Source: JAVVEH01 sp032251435
GTDB lineage: Bacteria > Verrucomicrobiota > Lentisphaeria > Oligosphaerales > MVZH01
Assembly (NCBI GenBank): GCA_032251435.1
Contig: JAVVEH010000002.1
Location: forward strand, 113,872-177,871
DNA: 64,000 bases
Direction of reading: 5' to 3'
Made by a program: the position numbers and the translations under genes. This document shows, one piece after another, positions 1 to 8,822 of the stretch (within the stretch, counting starts at the first letter, position 1; each line of letters opens with the position of its first letter). Under the pieces are notes generated by a model. That model worked only from the letters and a program-made list of their open reading frames with translations, had not been told where the DNA came from and searched no databases.

Positions 1-121
1 CCAGGCATAGCGCCAGCAGGCCGATGAGTGAAACGCCCCGTCGGCGTTTCGCCACTGGCCCAGCCGATTTCCACCAGACTCGCTGCCGTCGGTCACGTGC
101 GGCGCGCGTATGAATGTCCAT
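1..121 (-). CDS. N-terminus of an unidentified protein, cut by the window edge
   Basis: From an ATG at 121 the minus strand stays open to base 1, giving about 40 residues: an Arg-rich stretch followed by a hydrophobic run (GVSLIGLLALCL) that looks like a signal peptide or membrane anchor. The gene would be divergent from the PEP-CTERM gene at 467. The family cannot be identified from this fragment, and it could be a chance open frame. Confidence 0.3.
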   Translation of the reverse strand, partial: MDIHTRAARDRRQRVWWKSAGPVAKRRRGVSLIGLLALCL

Positions 122-466
122 AATTCCGCCCCCAGCCACCCGGACAATGATGTTCTTCGAGAAAAAAAGATTCCGCATTCCGCATTTTCAGACCCCGTCC
201 AGTGTGAGTCCAAACCGCGTTGAAAACGGGCTCTTCCATGCCGGTGGAACCCGTGTCTAAGAAAACACCCCACGCGCTTAAATTATGGCCTGAAACAAAA
301 GAAATCAAATCGATCAGAAAAAAAATCCAGCCATAAGCGTAAAAATGGTGAAAATATCATTTGCTGTTTCTGATTTAAGGTTTACCTTGCTCTCCTTTTT
401 AAGGGTTTTTGCATTGACTGATCTCATAACAGTGGCGTTTTATTCCTGGTGCGAAATGAGGTGTTT
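122..466. other. Intergenic region, no gene seen
   Basis: About 345 bases between the edge fragment and the PEP-CTERM gene. The right part (about 290-440) is AT-rich and must hold the promoter of the downstream gene, but I see no convincing -35/-10 pair. A 71-codon minus-strand open frame at 93-308 has no recognisable features and is not called. Confidence 0.5.
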
Positions 467-2257
467 GTGAAGATTTCCATTTCTTTTTTTGTATGTGTGG
501 TGTCATTGATGTCGGCGGGAGTCCATGCCGGGTTTGTGACAGTCGCGAATCCAGGGAATGATGCGGATACCACGACATACGGCCGCGTGGGCTACGAGTA
601 CCGGATTAGCGAGTACGAGGTGACGGCGGGTGAATATGTGACGTTTCTGAATGCGGTGGACCCCACCGGAACAAACACCAACAAACTGTACAATGTAAAG
701 ATGGACACCATTGTCTATGGCTGCCAGATAAGCTGGAATGCCGTGGCGACGACGTATGACTTCAGCGGTGGCGCAACGGAGGATCCTGGATCGACGGCCG
801 CGGATTGGCAAAACCGCCCGGTGAATTACGTGTCGTGGTACGACGCCGCTCGGTACACGAACTGGCTGACGACGGGGGGGACGGAGACGGGTGCCTACAC
901 GTTGACCGGATTGACGACGGTTTCGGAGGTTATGAACCATCAGGCGGCGGCATTGGCGTATGGCACGGCGTATTTCATCCCAACCGAGGACGAGTGGTAT
1001 AAGGCGGCCTACTACAACGCCTCAACAGGCGCATATTACGACTACCCGACCGGCAGCGATACGGCGCCGACAGCGGAAACTCCCATCGGGGGCGCGAATT
1101 CCGCAAACTTTAGGGACGGGGACAGTAATTGGGTTCTTGGCTCGCCCTACTACCGGACGGAAGTGGGCGCGTACAGTGGCTCTTCCAGCCCCTACGGGAC
1201 GTTCGACCAGGGCGGGAACGTTTGGGAGTTTAACGAAGCGTTAGTCGGCACAGACCGCGTATATCGCGGGGGGTCGTTCTCCAGCGCCAATACCGCGAAC
1301 ACCCTGAAAGCCAGCTCCCGATCCGACTTCAATCCAGGCGTTGATGACCCTTACATCGGCTTTCGTGTCGCCTCCAATGAGGCGGAGTTAGCCTCACTCA
1401 CTCCCAATAATTCTTCTCCATTGTCTGACGGCGACAGTCTGGAAATCTCCAATGCGGCAGCTTCCGCCGGGCGGGTTCGGGTTCCCGGCATAATCGCTTC
1501 TGTCGATGCACCCGACGGGTGGTCTGTGGCTACTCTGACCACGGGAACCACAGTCGATTCCAGCGCGTCGGTGTCGGGTGCCCTGTCCTTTGATGCCACG
1601 GGGTTGCTGAACGGCACCTACGAAGGAACCATAACTCTCGGCATGCGGAACCACTACACGGTCGCCGCCGACACGGATGCCGGTTCCCTAGTCTGGGATG
1701 TGGGCACGACCGTGTTGGACAATGCAGGCTCTGGACAATCCAACCTTGCCGCTTGGACCGACTTGGGCAGCTATGATGTCAAGTTTACCATGAAAAGCAT
1801 ATCCGGGGACACCACAGCCGAGCTGTTGGATGGAACTCTGTCCGACGACTGCACGGTCAGTATGGATTTCACATCCTTCGGCGGTTCTGCCGCCGGTGCA
1901 ATTTCCGAGGTGCTGACAATTACCGGCCTGGGCGGTGAACGATTCGCGCTACAGATGAACTACGACCCCGCCGGCGGCACCCCGGACTATCTGAGCTGGT
2001 GGAATGGCAGTGGCTGGGTGAATGCAGTGCTTGGCAACAGCGACGGCGGCGGCGGCGCCTCATTCACCGCGGGAGCCTACGACGGAAACCTCACCCTCAG
2101 CCGTTACGGCGTGGATGTGGCCAACAACGTTGTCTGGGCGGTCATTGACCACAACAGCGAATTTGCCATATTTCCATCCGGCAGTTCCATCCCGGAACCC
2201 GCCTCAGCCGTCCTTTTGGGACTTGCTGGCCTGTTCTTCCCGCGCAGACGGGGATGA
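467..2257 (+). CDS. PEP-CTERM exoprotein with a formylglycine-generating-enzyme-like domain
   Basis: Secreted protein. An N-terminal signal peptide (MKISISFFVCVVSL...) is followed by a SUMF1/FGE-sulfatase fold over roughly the first 290 residues, with family marks NYVSWYDAARYTNWL, IPTEDEWYKAAYY, FDQGGNVWEF, RVYRGGSF and IGFRVAS. A beta-rich region follows, then a PEP-CTERM sorting signal (IPEPASAVLLGLAGLFF plus a basic tail). True FGE enzymes have a catalytic cysteine pair near the domain's C-terminus; none is visible here, so a binding or structural role is more likely than sulfatase maturation. I chose the GTG at 467 because a GAGG Shine-Dalgarno lies 5 bases upstream and the signal peptide then starts cleanly; a GTG at 449 is in frame. 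PEP-CTERM proteins are handled by exosortase, which is not in this window. Confidence 0.88.
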   Translation: MKISISFFVCVVSLMSAGVHAGFVTVANPGNDADTTTYGRVGYEYRISEYEVTAGEYVTFLNAVDPTGTNTNKLYNVKMDTIVYGCQISWNAVATTYDFSGGATEDPGSTAADWQNRPVNYVSWYDAARYTNWLTTGGTETGAYTLTGLTTVSEVMNHQAAALAYGTAYFIPTEDEWYKAAYYNASTGAYYDYPTGSDTAPTAETPIGGANSANFRDGDSNWVLGSPYYRTEVGAYSGSSSPYGTFDQGGNVWEFNEALVGTDRVYRGGSFSSANTANTLKASSRSDFNPGVDDPYIGFRVASNEAELASLTPNNSSPLSDGDSLEISNAAASAGRVRVPGIIASVDAPDGWSVATLTTGTTVDSSASVSGALSFDATGLLNGTYEGTITLGMRNHYTVAADTDAGSLVWDVGTTVLDNAGSGQSNLAAWTDLGSYDVKFTMKSISGDTTAELLDGTLSDDCTVSMDFTSFGGSAAGAISEVLTITGLGGERFALQMNYDPAGGTPDYLSWWNGSGWVNAVLGNSDGGGGASFTAGAYDGNLTLSRYGVDVANNVVWAVIDHNSEFAIFPSGSSIPEPASAVLLGLAGLFFPRRRG

Positions 2258-2406
2258 CAAACCCGCTTATCCCTTTCTAAAGCCTGCGCCCCACGGTTCC
2301 GTGTCTCCACCTGTTTCGCGCGTGATGAGGTCAAATTAAACACTATTGCATTCCCTTTCTTAACTAAAAACTGGCGGAACTTACCCGAAGCCCGGCGCAT
2401 GAAAAG

Positions 2407-3012
2407 CTATTCGGAGGATCCGCTTTTGACGGTCTTCCCGAAATTCATGGTGTAGTTTCGCGCGTTGCCGAACACGGCGCGAACAGCAAACCCGTGTCGG
2501 CAGACCAGTGCTTCAAGTTCTTTGCGGCTGAGTTTGTCCGGATCACCGGCCAATTCAGAAATGGACAGAAGGCCGTCCTCCTTGAGTATCCCGTGGATCT
2601 CCCGAAGATAGCTGTTTTTATTCTCCACCTCGCCAATAACCGTCACCATGAAAACACGGTCAAAACGGTTAGCGTCAAGTCCCAGGCTCGCGCCATCCGT
2701 TTGCCTGTATTCAACGTTCGATATCCCCCGTTTCTCCAGTCGCCTCCGGCACATGTCCAGCATCTCCCGCTGAAGATCAAGCAGAACAAGCGTCCCCTGG
2801 CGCAAGTGCCTGGCGACAGGTGCGCTGAAATAGCCGGGGCCTGGGCCGATCTCCAATACGGTGTGACTCTCGCGCAGATCCAGCCGCCTAATCAGCTTTT
2901 TGGGCGACAGAAACATGTTCCTCAACGGGATCAGCAGCGTAAAGGCGTATTTTGGCGGAAAGACGCCCTTGCCGGAAAAACCGCGCTGGCGGGATGGGTG
3001 TGCCTCAGTCAT
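2407..3012 (-). CDS. Class I SAM-dependent methyltransferase
   Basis: A 201-residue protein with a Rossmann-type methyltransferase core. Motif I is VLEIGPGPGYFSAPVARHL (about residues 55-75), the acidic end of strand 2 is LVLLDLQREML, and FDRVFMVTVIGEV follows. It looks like the UbiE/COQ5-like broad group (Methyltransf_11/31); the substrate cannot be told. It is convergent with the PEP-CTERM gene and has no operon partner. The first 35 residues (basic, then KYAFTLLIPLRNMFLSPKKLI) sit before the SAM core, as in related small membrane-associated methyltransferases. Confidence 0.85.
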   Translation of the reverse strand: MTEAHPSRQRGFSGKGVFPPKYAFTLLIPLRNMFLSPKKLIRRLDLRESHTVLEIGPGPGYFSAPVARHLRQGTLVLLDLQREMLDMCRRRLEKRGISNVEYRQTDGASLGLDANRFDRVFMVTVIGEVENKNSYLREIHGILKEDGLLSISELAGDPDKLSRKELEALVCRHGFAVRAVFGNARNYTMNFGKTVKSGSSE

Positions 3013-3334
3013 GGATTCGTCAGCTCAATGATCGCTTCCCGGACACCGAAGAGTTCATCCCAGCTATGAAAGATGCCTGGAAGTGCTCAGATCGGCCATG
3101 TTTCGAGAGATGGTGACCCACAGGGCGGGGTTATCTGTAAAATTTAATATGCTTCTGGAAGCGCATGGCCGCCTCATGTGTTCACCTGGGTTTCAGAACC
3201 AGATTTCATGAAGTAATTTCGCATATCAGTTCTGTCAAGCCCGACCTGCCACAAGAGAAACGGTATCTCGCTAAATCCGAAACAGAAAGTCGAACAAGAA
3301 AAAGAATAATCAAAACCAAAAGGCAGGCGTTTTT
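3013..3334. other. Intergenic region, no gene recognised
   Basis: About 320 bases between the methyltransferase start and the 3' end of the hexosaminidase. A 97-codon plus-strand open frame (3165-3458) runs into the hexosaminidase antisense and is not protein-like. The 3270-3340 stretch is AT-rich. No terminator hairpin or RNA gene is seen. Confidence 0.45.
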
Positions 3335-5146
3335 TTATAAGCCATTTCCAACATTTCGCAGCCGTGTGGAGCTTTCATGGAGGCCGCCGCGGCGGTTGCG
3401 GGCCAGCCATTGTTCCTCATGGCTCATGACCAGCGATTGCAGATCACGCTTCAAATGATCCAAATCGCCAATGCCAAACTGATAAAACTGTCCCCGGTGA
3501 ATGGCATGGCGACTACAGGCAATGGCATGGCGGAATTCATTCAGGCCCCCTGTGCGATCATCGCATTGGGGCCGACAGCGAACCAAGGATGTTTCAATCT
3601 GATCCAGCCAGGCGTTTGCGGCATTATACTGATCCTGCGTGACATGTGAAAGATCGTAGGGTCCATCTATGAGTTTGCCGAAAAGTAACTGGTTGATGGC
3701 TGAACAGTTGCCCCGCACTAAACCCGGGATGTGGTTCAAGGTCCGGCCCAAATCAATACAAAGCTGTCCGAGTTCACCCGTTGGATCACTGAAAAAATGA
3801 TGGCTGAGAGCCCCGGCCAAATCGATCTCCCGGTTCGTCTTGAGGTGCCAACTGAAGGCCGCGCCCGCCGCAAAGCCAAGGTAACTAATCGGCAAGACCT
3901 GGTGATGCCCCCCGTCACCCCAGTCGGTAATCAGATATCCTGTCGCACCATACTTGGCACCGTTCTGTGCGGCGTTTTCCAGATTTCCCAGGCAGTTGTC
4001 GGTGCGCCCAGTGATACTGTTCCAGGCGCTGGTGCCGGGGCAGACATAGTATTCAATGCCGGCATCGGCAAAGGCCGGGCACTGTGTCTCATACGGGTGG
4101 TCAGCTTGATATCCCCAGCAGAGAGCGACAATGTCTTCAGGGAGTTCCTTGATCAACTCAGGTTGATGAAGAATGATATCTCCCCAGAATTGCATCCGCC
4201 GACCCCGGCTTTCAACCCGTTGATGAATCTTTTTCAGGAAATCCAGATAAACCCGCGTTGTGCTGGTTTTTTCCGCTTTTGCCTTGCTTCGGCCTTTTCC
4301 CAGTTCCCAGGTTTCGTCACAGCCTACATTAAACAGACGACTGGAAAAATGGGGCAGATATTCATCAAAAAGTTCTTCGAGCAGTTTCAAACTGGCGTTG
4401 TTTGGTGCGAGACAACCGCCTCCCTGGGATTTGTCAGGACACTCTCCGAGATGACGGTATTCCGGATGCTTCAGCCAGCGGCCAAAATGGCCGAAGGAGT
4501 TGAAATTGGGGGCAAGTTCAATAAATCTATCTGAGCAGTACTGATCCAGCTCAATAATTTCTTCGTGGGTGAAAGGGCTCGCATCGGCCCACACCCTTCT
4601 ATGAGCTGAAAAGGCGAAGGTATGCTCAATATACAACTGGAGGTGATTAATCCGCATGCCTGCCAGCCGATCGATGAGTTGCTTAAGAGTGTCCATCGTC
4701 GGCACCTTGCAACGACTGACATCCAGCATAATGCCGCGGGTGGGAAAATCGGGCTCATCCTGAATCGTCAGAGAAGCGGGGGTTGCGCCAAACTGTTCGA
4801 TGAGCTGTACAAAAGCCAGGCACCCATAAAACGCGCCTGCTTCTCCGCCAGCGCGCAGAGATTGGCCGGTGCGGGTCAACTTAAGCTCAAAGCCCTGCTC
4901 ATGCGGGGGTTCCTTGTCAAGGCTGATTGACAGCAGAACTTTCCCATCTTGCGGTGGTACGGCCGCGATACGGATAGATTTATTGAGGATCCGACCAAGC
5001 TTTGTGGCGCAGGAATGGACACGATTGTACAAGTGCCCGCTGAATGGTCGCGGCAGGACAATCCATTCAGCCTGTCCGAGATCAATGGTTGTTTTCTTGA
5101 TTGTGGCCTTCCGAGGCGCCGGAAAGATGTTAAGATGTGTCGCCAT
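3335..5146 (-). CDS. Glycoside hydrolase family 20-type beta-N-acetylhexosaminidase
   Basis: About 603 residues. An N-terminal GH20b-like domain (IFPAPRK... GAFYGCLAFVQLIEQF) leads into the TIM-barrel entrance PDFPTRGIMLDVSRCKVPT, typical of GH20. The expected Asp-Glu catalytic pair for substrate-assisted catalysis is in FNVGCDETWELG (about residues 277-278). It should release terminal N-acetylhexosamine from a glycan. No signal peptide is seen, so it is probably cytoplasmic, acting on imported oligosaccharides. The start is placed at 5146 because GGAG lies 6 bases upstream; an ATG at 5158 is in frame but overlaps that site. It is the distal minus-strand gene of the polysaccharide locus and is separated from the next gene by a REP-like element. 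Confidence 0.85.
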   Translation of the reverse strand: MATHLNIFPAPRKATIKKTTIDLGQAEWIVLPRPFSGHLYNRVHSCATKLGRILNKSIRIAAVPPQDGKVLLSISLDKEPPHEQGFELKLTRTGQSLRAGGEAGAFYGCLAFVQLIEQFGATPASLTIQDEPDFPTRGIMLDVSRCKVPTMDTLKQLIDRLAGMRINHLQLYIEHTFAFSAHRRVWADASPFTHEEIIELDQYCSDRFIELAPNFNSFGHFGRWLKHPEYRHLGECPDKSQGGGCLAPNNASLKLLEELFDEYLPHFSSRLFNVGCDETWELGKGRSKAKAEKTSTTRVYLDFLKKIHQRVESRGRRMQFWGDIILHQPELIKELPEDIVALCWGYQADHPYETQCPAFADAGIEYYVCPGTSAWNSITGRTDNCLGNLENAAQNGAKYGATGYLITDWGDGGHHQVLPISYLGFAAGAAFSWHLKTNREIDLAGALSHHFFSDPTGELGQLCIDLGRTLNHIPGLVRGNCSAINQLLFGKLIDGPYDLSHVTQDQYNAANAWLDQIETSLVRCRPQCDDRTGGLNEFRHAIACSRHAIHRGQFYQFGIGDLDHLKRDLQSLVMSHEEQWLARNRRGGLHESSTRLRNVGNGL

Positions 5147-5173
5147 TTGTTTCTCCATTTTGTCGGTTAAGAC

Positions 5174-5482
5174 GGAATAAATTGGTAATGTCCGAAAAGT
5201 GAGGGGACTCTAGGGGTGAAGCCCCGATATGGTAAAGCCCAGGGCTCGCCCTGGGGCAGTGATGATGTATGGTTTTAGCCCTGAAAGGGCGACATGAGCT
5301 TGTCCGCCTTCTTCATTTCGCCCCTTCAGGGCTGCGAATCTTTCTATTCCATCCCCCAAGGTGAACCCTGGGCTATTTCATATCACCCCTTTGGGGCTAA
5401 AAACACACACATTTCTCATTCCTTGAGCGTAGTCGCGATTCTTTCGCCGCCCATTTTTCGGACATTACTAACAAATTTATTC
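5174..5482. repeat. Imperfect ~30-bp inverted repeat bracketing a repeat element
   Basis: The left arm 5174-5204 matches the reverse complement of 5452-5482, with a perfect 14-base core (GTAATGTCCGAAAA at 5185-5198; its complement at 5455-5468) and a small gap beside it. The right arm lies inside the last codons of the GH63-like gene, so one arm was probably copied from that coding sequence. Confidence 0.6.
5205..5405. repeat. REP-like palindromic element without transposase
   Basis: This stretch carries paired GC-rich palindromes: GCCCAGGGCTCGCCCTGGGGC, trimmed here to its arms CCCAGGGC/GCCCTGGG, then AGCCCTGAAAGGGCG near 5277 and CGCCCCTTCAGGGCT near 5320, and a mirrored set ending in CCCCTTTGGGGCT near 5400. 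The same left and right modules flank the transposase at 47652-48104, so this looks like a non-autonomous relative of that element. Confidence 0.6.
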
Positions 5483-7164
5483 GCCAGGATCAGAAACACA
5501 CTGCTGGTCCAGGTGTAGGCCGGATCACAGAGAGGCGCCCCGGTGATGGCGTCAAAATTTTCAGCGAACCCGCTCCTGGCACAGAGATGGCAAAAACGTT
5601 CGGCGATATCATGGGCCAATTCTGTCTCACCGGCGGCATGGAGCCCGTCAACTAAAATCATCGTGGGTGGCGCCCAGATGGGGCCGCGCCAGTAACCATG
5701 TGTTTCATAGAGGGGTGAGTCCGGATGCTCGGTGGCCGGTCCCCATTCTGTGACGTGTCGGCGAATTTCAGTTATAAGGGCCGTGCGAATTGCATCCGGC
5801 AGACGCTTCCCTAGGATGATAGGCAGGCACCCGAAAACGCTGTCTGAGGGCAGGGCGGCTTGTCCTGTAACCGTGCTGACAGAGCGGAACTTTTTCCCAT
5901 CCCAAAGTGTGTCAATCAAGGCCTTCAGGGTCCTGTCGGCCCGCTGCCGCCAGTTCGCGGCGTCCTTATTGCGCTCGAGCGTGTCCGCGATCAGTGCCAA
6001 GGTGTCCATCTGGACAACAAGAAAGGCGCTTAAATCGGCACTTTTAATAGGGAAAGGGACATCAAAGACAGTGCCATTGTCCCAGCCTGAGTCGTTGCCA
6101 TGCCAGTAAACGGGCAGTCCATCTTCTTCCGGATCACGATAGGTGAACCACCAGTCCGTCCAGAGGGACAGTTTGTGATAGGCTTCCCGCAGGCGCTCGG
6201 GCGGGAGCGCGCCGGCGTAGTCGATCATACGCTTGAGGATCCAGCCGTGGACGGGTGGTTTGACGAAGCAGGTGAGAAATCGGACATCGTTGATAAAATC
6301 CGGGATTTGTCCGGTTTCGTCTTGATGGTCGAAGATGACCATCAACTGATCCCAGGCTAAATCCGGGTCCGACAAACAGACGGCGAGGGCGTTGAACGCA
6401 TGATCCCAGGCCCAGACGTTGGTCATCCAGTTTTTGCTCATATACATAGCGGGTCGTGTTAAAAGCCGATGCGGATGGACAACGCTCGACCAGTCCAGGT
6501 AGGCCGCGGAGATAGCGGTCTCCCGCAGAGATTTGGGGCAAGACAAGAACGGTTTACAGAACGCCTCAAACTGGGCTTGAATATCTTCAGTCAGGGTGTC
6601 GAACGGGACAGTATGATCCTGTGGCGGTCGCATCCACGTGAGTTCTTCGATGGCCAATTCGGCTGTTTGTCCGATTGTGGCGGACAGTTCAGCAATAATA
6701 TGTTTGCAGTGTTTGATCTCCCAAGGCGCGTCCATCGTGAACGTTCCCGAGAGAGGAACGAGCCGGTAAGAGCGGAATGACCTAGCCAAGGTGAGGATCC
6801 AATTGCCCCCGGATTCGGGTATGGCGCAATGATTTCGAAACGGGCGGGCGGTGAACCGTAGCGTGGCATTGGTGACACGGAAGCGGATGGTGTTTTCTGT
6901 CGGCAGGCAGATATCCACCCGTCCGGTTTTGGAAAGAAGGCTGAGTTCGGCCGATCCGCCGACAATTCTACAGGAAACAGGCACGCCGTTGTCAACCATT
7001 TCGATGCGCATGACCTCGTAAGCGGCATCGCCATGAACGCACCGCAGCCATATCCCTTCTGGAAGCCCTGTTTTTGCGTGCGTTTCTCCCTGCAGATATG
7101 AAAAGGCGGTATAGGAGCCGAACCGACTGAAAGGAATGGAAGCAATGTCAAATTCCACGTTCAT
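5416..7164 (-). CDS. GH63/trehalase-like (alpha/alpha)6 glycoside hydrolase
   Basis: A 582-residue protein with an N-terminal beta-sandwich-like part and a C-terminal (alpha/alpha)6 barrel. Family-typical stretches are WAWDHAFNALAVCLSDPDLAWDQL, shortened here to WAWDHAF, then HQDETGQIPDFI, WHGNDSGWDNGT and ETHGYWRGPIWAPPTMILVDGL, shortened to GYWRGPIW. These fit the GH63/GH37 clan (glucosidases, mannosylglycerate or glucosylglycerate hydrolases, glycogen-debranching relatives); acid and base residues are probably the Asp in DSGWDNGT and a C-terminal Glu. No signal peptide is seen. The exact substrate is not deducible. It lies in the same direction as the neighbouring GH20 gene. Confidence 0.8.
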   Translation of the reverse strand: MNVEFDIASIPFSRFGSYTAFSYLQGETHAKTGLPEGIWLRCVHGDAAYEVMRIEMVDNGVPVSCRIVGGSAELSLLSKTGRVDICLPTENTIRFRVTNATLRFTARPFRNHCAIPESGGNWILTLARSFRSYRLVPLSGTFTMDAPWEIKHCKHIIAELSATIGQTAELAIEELTWMRPPQDHTVPFDTLTEDIQAQFEAFCKPFLSCPKSLRETAISAAYLDWSSVVHPHRLLTRPAMYMSKNWMTNVWAWDHAFNALAVCLSDPDLAWDQLMVIFDHQDETGQIPDFINDVRFLTCFVKPPVHGWILKRMIDYAGALPPERLREAYHKLSLWTDWWFTYRDPEEDGLPVYWHGNDSGWDNGTVFDVPFPIKSADLSAFLVVQMDTLALIADTLERNKDAANWRQRADRTLKALIDTLWDGKKFRSVSTVTGQAALPSDSVFGCLPIILGKRLPDAIRTALITEIRRHVTEWGPATEHPDSPLYETHGYWRGPIWAPPTMILVDGLHAAGETELAHDIAERFCHLCARSGFAENFDAITGAPLCDPAYTWTSSVFLILANKFVSNVRKMGGERIATTLKE

Positions 7165-7201
7165 GTTTAAGGGTGCTTTTTTCTGTATCAGGAGGCATGG
7201 T

Positions 7202-7627
7202 TTAACAAAGTTCCGGTGGCATCGTGAGCGGGATAGTATTCCGTCCGTTGCGCCGGTAGATCAGAAAGTCACTGTCGAAGGATGCCACTTCGCAGTCGTC
7301 GTGTAGTTCCGACATCCGCACCAGACAGGCATCGGCCAGGGCCATTGGCACATCGGCGTATTTATTCATCAACCTGGCAACGGAAACCGCGTGTTCAGTC
7401 AAAGAGAATTGGGGCAGTAAAACGCCGCGCCGGACAAATTCCAGGATGGCAGCGGAGCCCCCATGCGTTCCCTGAAGTAGAAAACAGGCTTCCGCCAAGA
7501 CCGCTTCGCAAGTGAAAATCGGCGGTTTTATGCGTCCCAGCAGTTCCGTTGCCCAGAGGTGAAATCTGTCCCGCCGATTGATCGCGGCCACCAGCGGGCC
7601 GGTATCCAGCAGCAATACCCGGCTCAT
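7202..7627 (-). CDS. vapC: PIN-domain ribonuclease toxin (VapC type)
   Basis: A 141-residue PIN domain. The acidic residues expected to bind metal are visible: Asp8 in LLLDTGPLVAAI, Glu41/Glu46 in CEAVLAEACF, Asp99 in ALADACLVR and Asp118/Asp120 in SFDSDFLIYR. VapC toxins cleave tRNA or rRNA and are neutralised by a DNA-binding antitoxin encoded just upstream. The start codon overlaps the antitoxin stop (ATGA), so translation is coupled. The pair sits inside the carbohydrate locus and is the only plasmid- or island-like module there. Confidence 0.87.
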   Translation of the reverse strand: MSRVLLLDTGPLVAAINRRDRFHLWATELLGRIKPPIFTCEAVLAEACFLLQGTHGGSAAILEFVRRGVLLPQFSLTEHAVSVARLMNKYADVPMALADACLVRMSELHDDCEVASFDSDFLIYRRNGRNTIPLTMPPELC

Positions 7628-7857
7628 TGGCCAAATCCCCGCAGGTGGTCTTTGTTGCTGGAGAGGTCTTCGGGGCCGTCGACACTGCCGACGAGATCCG
7701 AAACCTTGCAGAGGCAGGATTCCGCTGTCTCGTCCGTGGACAGATACAACTCCGCCGCTTCGCGCATGAGAGCCGAGCGGGAGGTGTGGCGCCGGGCTGC
7801 TGTCTGCTGCAACCTGCGGTCAAGATCCGCTGGAATTTTCAAGGAAATCGTTGTCAT
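7624..7857 (-). CDS. Ribbon-helix-helix antitoxin (VapB/CopG type)
   Basis: About 77 residues starting MTTISLKIPADLDRRLQQTA, a classic ribbon-helix-helix beginning (strand with alternating residues, then helix) followed by SRSALMREAAELYL. The C-terminal half should wrap the toxin. The longer frame from 7965 adds 36 residues that do not fit the fold, and a GAGAGGG Shine-Dalgarno precedes the ATG at 7857, so I use that start. It should dimerise, bind its own promoter and repress the pair (known of the family). Confidence 0.82.
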   Translation of the reverse strand: MTTISLKIPADLDRRLQQTAARRHTSRSALMREAAELYLSTDETAESCLCKVSDLVGSVDGPEDLSSNKDHLRGFGQ

Positions 7858-8056
7858 TATTTGGAACCCTCTCTGGGTTGCAATCATCAAGTTAATACCA
7901 ATATGCCAGAAAGATAGTACCCCTCCGAGTCTTGTCAAATGGCGCTGGATCGTTATCGCATCCACACTCCCTGAGGGGATTGCGGATGCAAGGTCGATTA
8001 TTTATGTCAATGGATTAAATTAAACCCTTTTGAAACACCAAAACGAGAAATAACCA

Positions 8057-8503
8057 TTGATCACCGAACAGCAACTGATTGAGAAATTAAGAAATATTGA
8101 GAATCTTCATGCCGGCGCGGCGACACCCGGAGAACGTGTGGCCGCCGCCAATGCTTTGGAGAGAATTCGTAAACGTCTTGCGGAAACAGCAGATGCCGAC
8201 CCGCCAGTGGAGTACCAGTTCAGCATGGGAGATATGTGGTCGAGACGACTGTTTGTCGCCCTTTTGCGGCGGTACGACATTCGCCCCTATCGACGGCGGC
8301 GTCAGCGATACACAACTGTGATGGCTAAAGTGCCAAAACGGTTCCTTGATGAAATCCTGTGGCCTGAATTTGAAGAACTCGATAATACACTTCGTGAATA
8401 CCTTAATGATATCACGGACCGTGTCATTTCGGAGGGAGTCTACGCTGACAGTTCGGAAGCTGAAGTTATGCCGGATTCCCAGAAAAGCCTGCCGGGGTTC
8501 TAG
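8057..8503 (+). CDS. Hypothetical protein, helical, basic middle
   Basis: A 148-residue protein from a TTG start. Its N-terminus (MITEQQLIEKLRNIENLHAGAAT then GERVAAANALERIRKRLAE) resembles the helical DUF2786-like or kinesin-light-chain-like hypothetical proteins seen in PVC genomes, followed by a basic stretch (RRYDIRPYRRRRQRY) and an acidic C-terminal helix. I do not recognise a function. It stands alone on the plus strand between minus-strand genes. Confidence 0.6.
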   Translation: MITEQQLIEKLRNIENLHAGAATPGERVAAANALERIRKRLAETADADPPVEYQFSMGDMWSRRLFVALLRRYDIRPYRRRRQRYTTVMAKVPKRFLDEILWPEFEELDNTLREYLNDITDRVISEGVYADSSEAEVMPDSQKSLPGF

Positions 8504-8526
8504 GTTGAAATAAGAGCATAAAACCG

Positions 8527-8718
8527 TCAGCTGCCGCAATCCACCAGGCTCAATTTCTTTCGACGCGCCGTCAGCACGGCTGCCATCCCGGCTTCATGAG
8601 GTTTCCGCACCCAGCGTTTGACAATTGCCAGCTCATGAGATGCCGGAGACGGCTCAAACCCCGAACAATTTGCCGTCAGCAAATTAGGATTAAAAAGATT
8701 TTTGGGTATGACTGGCAT
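8527..8718 (-). CDS. Small hypothetical protein
   Basis: A 63-codon frame with a good Shine-Dalgarno (AAGGGA about 6 bases before the ATG), just downstream of the sulfatase on the same strand. The middle (SHELAIVKRWVRKPHEAGMA) looks helical and basic. There is no recognised domain, and it may be a remnant of a longer gene. Confidence 0.35.
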   Translation of the reverse strand: MPVIPKNLFNPNLLTANCSGFEPSPASHELAIVKRWVRKPHEAGMAAVLTARRKKLSLVDCGS

Positions 8719-8822
8719 TGATTTCCCTTTTCACCGTCGTTGGTTTCCGTAAAGCATTTCCAATGGTTAAAATAGGTTCCCGGAGAGGCAATCGGTAAAC
8801 TTTTGACAAAACGCCCAGATCT

